This document shows, one piece after another, positions 55,501-64,000 of a stretch of DNA of 64,000 bases. Numbering within the stretch: position 1 is the first letter of the stretch; each line of letters opens with the position of its first letter. Location: assembly GCA_002914845.1 (NCBI GenBank), contig JXTC01000273.1, forward strand, positions 48,454 through 112,453, written 5' to 3'. Below the pieces are notes generated by a model. That model searched no databases. It was not told the origin of the DNA and saw nothing but the letters and a program-made list of their open reading frames with translations. This stretch comes from Trema orientale (lineage: Eukaryota; Streptophyta; Magnoliopsida; Rosales; Cannabaceae). The translations under genes were made by a program, and so were the position numbers.

Positions 55501-56743
55501 AATCTTTGCTGGAATGATTCGCGTATTGAAGCTGAAAAAAAAGAAGAAGAAAAAAACTTGTTATAATAACATCAGTTTTATATTAATTGGGTTACGTGTT
55601 TTAGTAAATTTTGATGCTGTAGATTACTTTATCAATTATAACCTAGCCGGTATAACTAGCTCATATATATGTATACACAAAAACATTAAGGACAGACATG
55701 TCTATGCAAATTTTAACCCTTAATTATGATATGGTCCACACTATAAATAAAAGGCCAGAATTGCTCAGACGTGTTATTGCATAATTCCTCATATAATATG
55801 GTACCCTATACTATATCCATAAACCTTGATAGGGGCAGAGCATATGTATGGTTTTTCCAGTTGGTCCTCTGGTCCATTCGGTGGGCAAGTTGAGGAGCTG
55901 CATACATTAAAAAAAAAAAAATGGTATCACTTTTATTTACTATAACGCAATAACACGGAATAATATATATATATATATATGACTAGCTAAAGCAAAAACA
56001 TGCATGTCTTAATTTATTCAATCACATGTCGTGCGAACCGGGAAGAAAGAACAAAAAAAGGACAAAACAGATCCTATATATATAGAAATTCGTTTTCTAA
56101 ATAATGGAGGAGAGCTACTCGCAACTTTACAATGAGTATATTACAACCCTTCCTTACAATGGAGCTTTCTATAGGATCATGTGGTTCCCATAATCGAAGT
56201 TCTGACTGCACAAATGTGATAAACACGTCTGTACTTAGCAATTCTGATAATAAGTTAGATGCATTCATATTATTACTTAAATTTTGCGGGAGAAAAAACA
56301 CCAACCCAATCGTCGTTTTCCGGTTTAGAGATTTTAAGAGTCAGTCATCCATTTTGCATCTTCTTCAATAATGTCACCCTGCTGCAACAATTGATACATT
56401 AATAATGTACACACGTGTATATATATATATATATTCAAAATGATAGAATTTCGATGTAAAAAACAATTAACGAATTCATAAATATTTACATGTTATAAAT
56501 TAATATGGTAATTAGTACCTTTTGGCCTTGAAGAAGAACAGGCGTAGCATAAATAGAGGCCGAGTCATAGAGAGCAATCTTGGTGTTGAGGATGGCAATA
56601 TTGGATAGTGGTTGATCTTCGTAGAAATTTTTGTGAGCCCAAGCTGACCATGACAAATTGGCTAGAAGGAACAAGCATAGCAGAATTGATCTCTTCGTAT
56701 AATTAACTCGGAGGGACTTATTAGACCTCTCTAAATATCCCAT
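52599..56743 (-). CDS. Purple acid phosphatase, PAP1/PAP27 type (12 exons, two lesions)
   Basis: Dinuclear metallophosphoesterase, likely secreted. Exons (-): 56743-56519, 56381-56277, 55897-55825, 55531-55409, 55284-55189, 55076-54947, 54850-54769, 54657-54525, 54149-53944, 53774-53649, 53534-53225, 52847-52599. A hydrophobic signal segment (RSILLCLFLLANLSWSAWA) leads exon 1. The five metal-ligand motifs are present: GDMG (exon 8), GDMAY (exon 9), GNHE (exon 10), FIAH (exon 11, for the usual VxxH) and GHVH (exon 11). Two lesions: exon 2 reads TGGATGACTGACTCTTAAA, which lacks two bases against the 28.4-kb copy, shifting the frame after WMT; and the last exon reaches TAG (52599) 18 codons before the family's usual DVLAC...TTLA-type end. 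All other exons are open and in phase. It may be a very young pseudogene, a mutant allele, or carry assembly errors. Confidence 0.85.
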
Positions 56744-57480
56744 TTTCAAAGATGGCACTTTACCAAACAGAAGATGATAAAAGAGAACAAGAGAGAGAGA
56801 GTACTTAATTAGCTCATGAGTTGAGCGATTGGTCAAAACCACAAACCTATGTCTCTCTATATGTCCATGTGTGCTAGTCTGTTTGTGTTGATTCGATTTG
56901 GCCGTTATTTATAGAGAAAGGAAAGTAATAATGAGCCAATCATTATAATCCACTTTAGTTTTTTAATCATTAATGTATTGACATGTCAATTATACATGCA
57001 CAAAGTATATTAGCACATCTTTTTTCCATGGCAACTACTTGTCGTGATATTACCATTAATAATTATGTTGTACACTTTTTTCTTATTGTTCTTTCGCGGA
57101 AAGCACAATGCATAGACGGAAAGCTAATTAATAGATATAACATCGCATAAAGTTGGTTCTTATAAGAAAAAATGGTTTAAAAGAAATACAAAAGCGTCTT
57201 TAAATAAAAAATATAATACAAAGTGAGCCCCTAAGTCGGAAAAAGAAGTAAAAAAAGAGAAAAAAAAAAACACGGAGGAATATATCCCAAATGGTCCAAT
57301 TAGTCGCACAAATATGAAAAATGATTACAAAGAAAAAAAAATATGCCTCCGGCCGGCTCTCCACTTTGTCTTCCTCTAGAAATAGTCTAAATTCCCATTG
57401 TCATGTCAACATCTAAAATTACTGAAAAGCTGTTAGAGTTCGTGATCCGAATTCTGTTTGTCCCAGTCCGAAAGCTTCGC
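56744..57480. other. Phosphatase 5' region and intergenic
   Basis: A 33-codon in-frame extension upstream of ATG 56743 also begins with ATG (56842), but the signal peptide favours the downstream start. TATTTATAGAGAAAGG at 56906-56921 (ATAAATA on the minus strand) could be the TATA region ~165 bp before the start. Further upstream no gene is seen. Confidence 0.4.
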
Positions 57481-57838
57481 GGTGCGACATATGTGACAAT
57501 TTTGTAATTGGGAGAAATTTTGAGATCTGTGGTGGAAGCGGAGGGATCGGGCCGATACGCCCGATCCCGGAGCCCACCATTGATCTCGTTGTGGTCCGCC
57601 CCCGCAGTATGGACCTGTTTTGTTGGGCCGTTTTCATCCGTACACCTATGTATTTTAGGGTTTTGGGGATTCTATATATTTTGGCTTGGCCGTGTAACAC
57701 TCTACCTTCTGTACCTTATTTTCGATATAGTAAAATTTCCTCCTCTGCCAGTGGTTTTTCCCGATTAGAGTTTTCCACTTAAATCTGTGTGTTCTTGTTT
57801 TCATTCCTTTGTCGATTATCGTTCCTTAATTCTTTACA
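57481..57838 (+). mobile_element. Copia-type LTR fragment
   Basis: Ends with a CCTCTGCCAGTGGTTTTTCC, TTTTCCACTTAAATCTGTG and TGTTCTTGTTTTCATTCC series that I know from the 3' ends of plant copia LTRs, preceded by a GC-richer part (57530-57620). The open frames here are incidental. No primer site follows, so it is a fragment or decayed solo LTR. Confidence 0.5.
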
Positions 57839-57841
57839 AAA

Positions 57842-57915
57842 ACTATGTCAATCTCAAATTTAATTATTAGAGTATGTCATAGTCGGATTGTGAGAAAAAA
57901 ATCTATGCCTACTAC
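57842..57915 (+). repeat. ~75-80-bp direct repeat left of SINE
   Basis: CTATGTCAATCTCAAATTTA through ATCTATGCCTACTAC; repeated right of the SINE at 58121-58205. Confidence 0.8.
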
Positions 57916-58120
57916 TTTTTTTTTTTTTTGGTAAACAAAAGAGCGGATGAGATCCCAGTGATGGCTCACTTTTCAGAGCCAACCCCATTTAGTTGGGCTC
58001 CCAAAGGCGACGTGGGTCGGTTGGGCTCCTAAGGGTGACGTGGAAGTTCGAACCCCTGACTTCACCCTCCCTAAGTGAGAGAAATTTTAAGGTAGAGCGC
58101 CTTACCACTTCGACTACTCC
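57916..58120 (-). mobile_element. tRNA-derived SINE
   Basis: On the minus strand the element starts GGAGTAGTCGAAGTGGTAAG (A-box-like, close to the serine/leucine tRNA pattern CCGAGTGGTTAAGGCG), has GGGGTTCGAACTTCC (B-box pattern GGTTCGANNCC) ~55-60 bp later, continues through a tRNA-unrelated body with two AGGAGCCCAACCGACC / GGGAGCCCAACTAAAT-like blocks, and ends in a poly-A run (plus-strand T-run 57916-57929). Length ~205 bp. Internal pol III boxes are intact by eye. Confidence 0.75.
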
Positions 58121-58205
58121 CTATGTCACTCTCGAATTTAATTATTATAGTATGTCACACTCGAGTTGTGAGAAAAAAATCTGTGAGAAAAAAATCTATG
58201 CCTAC
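58121..58205 (+). repeat. ~80-bp direct repeat right of SINE
   Basis: Matches 57842-57915 (CTATGTCACTCTCGAATTTA through ATCTATGCCTACTAC), with a small internal duplication of GTGAGAAAAAAATCT. Confidence 0.8.
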
Positions 58206-58404
58206 TACTATGTACTCATTTGGTCCTACTAAAATATTATGTTAGACCAAGGTCACGTCACGCGTTTACCGTCTACTTTAAGTCACTTTAACTGGATATT
58301 TGAATATTTGTTATTTTTAAGCAGAATACACAAATCTATTTACTTTGACTGTCAATGTGCATCTCATCCGGGTCGAGCCCCAGGTTTGCTAGTTGTTGAA
58401 GGCA

Positions 58405-58548
58405 CAAAGTCACGACCTTTCTCCCTTCATCGGTAGTCCTGGAATCGCCATGGCCCAATGTAAATCCAGCAGCAACAGAGTCAGGACCTTTCTTCTTTCA
58501 CCTGTGGTCTTGGGATTCATGGCCCAGTGTGGTTCCAGCAGAAAAAAC
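58405..58548 (+). repeat. Two-copy ~70-bp tandem duplication
   Basis: Units start AAAGTCACGACCTTTCTCCC and AGAGTCAGGACCTTTCTTCT and both end in a CCAGCAG block after CATGGCCCA. Non-coding; origin unknown. Confidence 0.7.
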
Positions 58549-59218
58549 TGAATGAATGGTAAGATGACAGTACCACTGATTCCGTTATTCATCTGAAAAA
58601 TGAATTCAATCTACCTTATACAATTAGGCCTCATATTAATTTTTATGTACCGTAGGCTTAAACATTTAATTACCATAGAAATAAAAAATGTAAGTAGAAA
58701 TGTCATTAATTACAGATCTTGACTTTCATCTCAATTAATATTAATTCGAAATTCATTCATTGATATGAAAGCAGCACAGTAAATATATATATATATATAT
58801 ATGCACACACACATCTTGCCCAACTTCTACTGAAAAATCCGCTTGATTCGAATTTAAATGAGGGAGAATAGATTTGGAGATCTAGAAAAGAGGAGGAAGC
58901 TAGACAGAGAAAAAGTTGTGTATTATTGGATTTTTGAAAAATTATGAAGTGGATGAGATTTGGAATATTGTAATCAATTTTCCTTTTTTTTTTTTAACTC
59001 ACTCATGTCACACTAATGAAATTACATCAAGCCACCCTAAAGTTGAGCCATATAATAAAAAATCCCCTATATTATATAACTATATATATATAGGTACCGC
59101 CATACAAAATATATCACAGTCAACACCACATTTTAATTAAACACGAAAAGTAACTAATTTGCGCATTGCATCAATTTTATTTTCAACTGATCATCATAAT
59201 TAGTGATAGATATAATTT
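58549..59218. other. Intergenic
   Basis: No gene seen. (TA)n at about 58779-58801. The 74-codon frame at 58916-59140 is incidental. Confidence 0.4.
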
Positions 59219-59330
59219 TTTTTTTTTTTTCTTTTTGAAGAGGAGAAACTTTTCATTACCAATAATAAAAGGATGGTACAATACTCATAAAAGAGATTTT
59301 GATTACAAAGCAGACACAAATTAAATCTTT
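59219..59330 (-). mobile_element. Possible LINE 3' end with A-tail
   Basis: On the minus strand the sequence runs through GTACCATCCTTTTATTATTG and AAGTTTCTCCTCTTC into an A-run, a layout common at plant LINE 3' ends. No coding part is attached, so the call is weak. Confidence 0.35.
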
Positions 59331-61494
59331 TACCAAGAGAATTAAATATCAAACAGCATACTTATGTTGAAATCGTACTATTCGAGTTATCGGTGCTAAC
59401 TAATATATATTATATATTTTCTAGCGAGAAATATACGTAATTAAATTTTTTTTTTTTTTGGGTCATATAGCAATCTTTATGACATTAGAGTAGAGTTTGA
59501 AGCCAACAAGGGCCAAACTAGAATCTGCTGTATAAATTATCAAGCGGTATGTTACGTAGATTGAAACTATAGATCATGTCATTTGAAAACGAACGATCGA
59601 CCAAGAAAAAAGAGATGAATTGTACGTCACATGATCAATCAGTGAATAAATAAATATCTAAAATTTTGAAAATTACCTCAAAACGATAAATATTTGACTA
59701 AACGTGATGATGCATGTTTGTGTGTATGCCGTAATAATATTTCCACGCTAATTGTTTAAAATGTTATAGTATTGGGTTTGATATGTGATTTCCTTTTGAT
59801 TTCCTTTTGAAAAATGCCCTATAGCAAGAATTGAGTGAGGCATTGAACAAAGACGCTGAAGAATATGATCAAGTTTTCAAATTAAGTAATTATATTTTTG
59901 AAGTAAAAGCAACAGAAATATATATTGGTTTTTGGATTCTGGCAACTAGTTTTCAATAACTAAATTGGTTTCTAGTAATCAATAATTGAATTAACCAAAT
60001 AGTTCTACTATTTATGATAAAAAATAATTTTGTTTTCAGTTTTTATTAACTAAATAATTATGATATTTATGGTAAAAACTAATATAATTATTAGTTTTTA
60101 GTAACCAATTTGGTTTCTAGTTTCCAAAAATCAATTAGTTTATGACTTTTAATAATAAACTAGTAATTAGTTTTAAGAGTGATCAGCTACAAATAAACTA
60201 GTAGCAAAAAGAAACAAGAAAAAATGGAAATTCTAAGACGTTATTTGGTCTTTCTTAGCAAGAATTTGTTATTTTTTTAAAAAAAAAAAGTAGTACAAAA
60301 ATAAGTAAAAATTTGAATATAGTATTCTTAGTATTATTTATCAAAATGTAGTACTAGGTCTCTTTTTCCCAACATTTTATATACAAATTGATCCGCACAA
60401 CATATTAAGGGGATGAATTTAGACCAAACAGGCAAAAAAAGAAAATAAAACTCCATTTTGTCTAGTGTTTAGAAAGGACCTAAGTTGCCATGTCAGCATG
60501 CAAAAATTATTGTAATATCCTCTTATTTTCAACATTAGTTGAGTATGTCGGATCTAGTTTAGGATTGATTCTGAAAAATGTTTTTAGTTTTTAAAAGCGG
60601 TTAATTAGAGAATTAATATGGATGAGAGATGTTTGGTATGTCTATGAGTCTTATGATCCTAGCAGATGGATAGTCAACTATAAACAAATGTTTGTTCTTT
60701 TTTAGCAAACTTAGCATGATATATCTTGCACAATATGTCCAAGCAAATTTTGGATATGGAAGTATTTAGTATTTACCAAAAATGTAAGAAGAAATGTAAA
60801 ATTTTTTATCAATATAGAAAAGATATTTGCAGGTTTCATCTCAAATATTCATAATCCACCATTGTCATTCAATAAAATATCATCATTGGCCTTGTCCTGG
60901 GAGTAAAAATGACGAGTTCAAATAATTCAAAGGAGCTAGTAAAAAAAAAATAACCCACTGTAAATTGGGGCTACTCACGGGGATCAATTGATGAAAGGGC
61001 CATAATGTACAATTCTAAGTGTGGTAGTTGTATTGTCAATGTTGTGTCAGTGCAGTAGGTAACAAATTTATACATATACCAGCAAAAAAATATTTATTGA
61101 TACATATGTTAACCTCGATTTATGACATTAATTAAACTATAGTACAGAAGATGCCATTATCTTTGGTTTTGAACTATTTATGGTCATTGAACATTTTTCC
61201 CAACAAATTTTAATATCCGAATCAATCTTTAATGGTTAAATTAAATCTGCAATGGGATTGGATGTTGTGACTTACTATTCTAATGAAGTGGGTCATTGTC
61301 ACTTGTAGTATTTTTTATTTTTTTTTTTAAAAAAGTTCATCCTGGTTATATTAAAAACAAGACCAGAATATTATTAAGCAACAGTACTAATTACAAACTA
61401 TTTTTGTTTTATTTTTTTTTTCACTTCCAAAATTTTACAATGACGAGCTGAAAATAGTAGAAAACTCAACTTCTATGATCTATCACAAAGGGAG
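59331..61494. other. Intergenic, AT-rich
   Basis: No gene seen. 59930-60200 contains degenerate TTTCTAGTAACCAATTTGG-type motifs like the region at 13.7-14.8 kb. Several A/T runs (60280, 60940, 61320). Confidence 0.45.
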
Positions 61495-62889
61495 TCATAG
61501 AACTCTCAAACTCCGTCCTCCACCTCCAACAACGACGTGGATCGTTCCATTTTGAATGCCAGAATACTTAAATCTCTCTGTGTTCACACGTTGACTCTGC
61601 ACCAGCATAACAGGATTAGAGAAACTGAAATGCAATTCTTGTGGAACTTTTTTGTTTCATAGTTGGTCAATATAGGAAAAAAATATGTTTCAAAAGATGA
61701 GATAATAATGAGCCACTACATCATATATGGAAGTAACATTTCTTTCAGACATATATAACAAAACAATGTTCATACCTGGTAAATGGGGCAAATCCTTTCA
61801 TAGTTATGGACATGGGCGAAAAAGGCAACGTCCACCCACCCTGTATTTCTGCCAAAGCTTTTGGAGGTCATCCTTTCCCTCAGGTTCGTTCTGCATATGA
61901 GCCCTCCTGACCATACCAAGAGTTGGAGGAATAACCAAGTACACGATGAGCTGCAAAGAACAACCAAGGCTGTTTCCGTCTATCAGCTGATGCAGGGCAT
62001 TTCTCAATCCACTTGTACTGTTCTGATCCCGCCCTCCAGTCATGTTCCGTGTCAGCTATGCAGAATTTAAACACGCCATAATCCGCCGAGTACCTATATA
62101 TTCAAGGAGACTTTTATAAGACAAGTGTACAAATCTGATTTTTATGAGACATCCTCAGCCTGAAGAACATCCGAAAACTTACCAAAACTTGGCTCGGTTA
62201 TCAGCTGGAACATAGTACATTGTCTCGGCTACTACACCACATTCCCCACCTGAATCCAAAGGTATAAAAAAGAGGATCCTGAATCTGGCCAATCGCGTTC
62301 CTAATTACCACTGCAGCAACCAAACCAAAGATATTAACAACCAAGGTACATTAATCGGACACACATAAAAGAAAAGTAACATGTGAAGAGCATTTGATTT
62401 TCACAAACAAACCTTGCAACCATGTAAGGCACAGCTGATGCAATGGGCTCAACCTGTTCCATGAATTGGTCCCACTCCGGCCGCTAGGTATTCCATCTGC
62501 GTAGGCCATATCGCCAATGTGGAAAACTATGTCGTAGTTTTTCAAGTCTTTGATGAGTTGGTCCGTAGTGTTAAGTGAACCTGGCTCGATTGAATACTCA
62601 TTGGAACCATTTTTGGATTGACAAATGCTATGGGGTTTGAAACTGCCACAAAGTTTCGGCTGCAACATAATTGAATAGTACATGTTATAAATAACACATT
62701 GTTTCACTGTCTCAAATCAAATATTAACAAAAATAAAGTGAAGAAATAATAAAAAGTAGACGTTACATTTGAAACGCCGCCTAAAAACAAGGCAAAAGAA
62801 AAATCTGCCTGCTGATTTATGAGGCGGAACTTCAAAGAAGCTCTCCCAGTATTTGCATAATCTGAGTTTGAACGATTCGCATACTTGTA
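61495..62889 (-). pseudogene. Purple acid phosphatase pseudogene
   Basis: Tandem, same-strand relic of the gene at 52599-56743. It retains the equivalents of exon 4 (62889-62767), a fusion of exon 5 with part of exon 9 (62659-62413), exon 10 (62310-62183), exon 11 (62093-61776) and part of exon 12 (to the stop at 61495). Exons 6-8 are deleted. Lesions: an extra T after PKL; extra bases in the exon 9 part after GDMAYAD; TAG in place of the metal-binding His codon of GNHE; small insertions before and after KLWQKYRVG; and AHVH instead of GHVH. Exons 1-3 were not found upstream to the window end. The remaining splice sites are largely intact, so it could be transcribed, but it cannot make an enzyme. 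Confidence 0.9.
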
Positions 62890-63837
62890 CTGAAAAAATA
62901 AATAAACAAATAAGCATGTGACATTTGAGAAGCTAAATCATACATACAACATTGCTAATATGAAATTAGTAATAGAAATTTTCTTATAATGTGCGTTTGA
63001 CAAATATGGGCTCATAATTTAAATAGCCAAATAAATAAATAAATATAAACTTTCCAAAAAGAAATCCAAAACAAAACAAAAAAGGATTGTTACGTAAAGT
63101 TTCATATGTTATGTTTCAAAAAAATAAAATAAAATAAAATTCACTACGTAAGATTCTTGATATTAAGAAGGAAAAATTTTTTGGGGGCCAAAAAGCACAA
63201 AAGCAATTAACGTGTTCCTCCTTTAAAAAAAAAAAAAAAATTAGCAGTGTTCAAAAAAGATAACAATTAACTTTAACGATGTCAAACTAGGGAATTAGAT
63301 TGAGGAATGAATTAAATTATATAAATATGACTATCATAGATAAAATAAATAATAAATATTCCTAATATTTTGGATAATTAACCACTAAATCATAGCCGTT
63401 AAGTTTATATCCAACCTTAACGATCAAAATTTTTATAACTACTGATAGTAAATGTCAGAATCACCATTGGAGTCTGATCCTTTGTTAATTTATTGATAAA
63501 TAAATATTTATTAATTTAAAAGAGTAATATGCGTTTAATATTTTACTTTTTTTCCTCTAAGATACATGTACAGCTTATAATAATAAAAATTAGATATAGT
63601 CAAAGTTAATGTGTGCATGCAAAGAAGTCTAAAATTTAATATGTATATATACAAAATTATTGTATATTATTTGTACATAAATAAATTTTTAAATATTAAT
63701 TTTCAGTGTATATCAAAAAAATAAGAAGTAGATAGACATAGGATAGTAGCTTTAAAATTTAAAATTTTATAAAATATAGTATTTTAAGATATTTCATATA
63801 TATTGAACATAATAAATAGTGATTAATTTTAGGGTTT
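62890..63837. other. Intergenic, AT-rich
   Basis: No gene and no phosphatase exons 1-3 recognisable. Contains a short (AAAAT)n run at about 63118-63140 and A-runs. Confidence 0.4.
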
Positions 63838-64000
63838 TGGACACTAATACCTATTTTTTAAAAAATATTACTAAATTTACGATCTTTCAAAAATAATAAA
63901 ACTCCATACGACCTTTTTATAGCATTTTTCTAAATACTTTGGAAACTAGGAAATGCGGTGGTATTTTAGTAAATAAGTCATCTTTTTTTTTTTTTTTTTT
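63838..64000 (+). repeat. Dispersed repeat at window edge
   Basis: Matches 10920-11078 (ATTACTAAATTTACGATCTTT, ACGACCTTTTTA, TTCTAAATACTTTGG), and probably continues beyond the window. Confidence 0.6.

Noticed and set aside
57419-57782. Overlapping frames of 63-93 codons near 57.5 kb
   Set aside because: They fall in sequence that looks like a copia LTR fragment and match no protein family I know.
58030-58120. A functional tRNA gene
   Set aside because: A- and B-box-like motifs are present but the cloverleaf is not completed and a poly-A-ended body follows, so a SINE is the better call.

Overview
This window looks like nuclear DNA of a flowering plant, probably a eudicot. The genes carry short exons with GT-AG introns, the intergenic DNA is very AT-rich, and plant-type transposable elements (copia and gypsy LTRs, MULE and hAT MITEs, a tRNA-derived SINE, LINE remnants) fill most of the space. 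There is a 403-base assembly gap at 22704-23106, plus isolated N bases at 6143, 21537, 28601, 33984 and 36137.

Four spliced genes can be rebuilt exon by exon. They are a dCMP deaminase (5289-8551, +, 225 aa), a COMM-domain protein (41415-42484, +, 200 aa), a snurportin-1 homologue (49583-51922, +, 417 aa) and a purple acid phosphatase of the PAP1/PAP27 type (52599-56743, -). The phosphatase has 12 exons but carries a frameshift in exon 2 and an early stop near its end. Two single-exon F-box genes (17474-18712, - and 28949-30199, -) are intact.

The window's main feature is repeated partial duplication of the same few genes. Snurportin has one intact copy and three broken ones (15.4-16.8 kb, 39.9-40.7 kb, 45.2-47.3 kb). 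The F-box gene has two intact copies and one frameshifted copy (43.9-45.2 kb) that runs straight into snurportin intron sequence. The phosphatase has a decayed copy at 61.5-62.9 kb and an exon 1-2 fragment at 28.1-28.5 kb. The F-box plus snurportin-tail unit occurs twice in opposite orientation (15.2-18.9 kb and 43.9-47.5 kb). An intron of the dCMP deaminase gene holds a sense-oriented piece of an XPG/UVH3-type DNA repair gene.

From left to right: 0-5 kb has MITEs and a ~295-bp tandem array; 5-9 kb is the deaminase gene; 9-15 kb is a MITE and simple-repeat zone; 15-19 kb is a snurportin pseudogene and F-box gene; 19-28 kb is retrotransposon debris around the gap; 28-30 kb is a phosphatase fragment and F-box gene; 30.6-35.0 kb is a solo LTR split by a MULE; 35.7-38.2 kb is a second solo LTR; 40-52 kb holds the COMM-domain gene, pseudogenes, MITEs and snurportin; 52-63 kb holds the phosphatase gene, a SINE and the phosphatase pseudogene. 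I see no pathway linking these genes and no clearly new biological system. The interest lies in the duplications, nested insertions with readable target sites, and possible chimeric transcripts.
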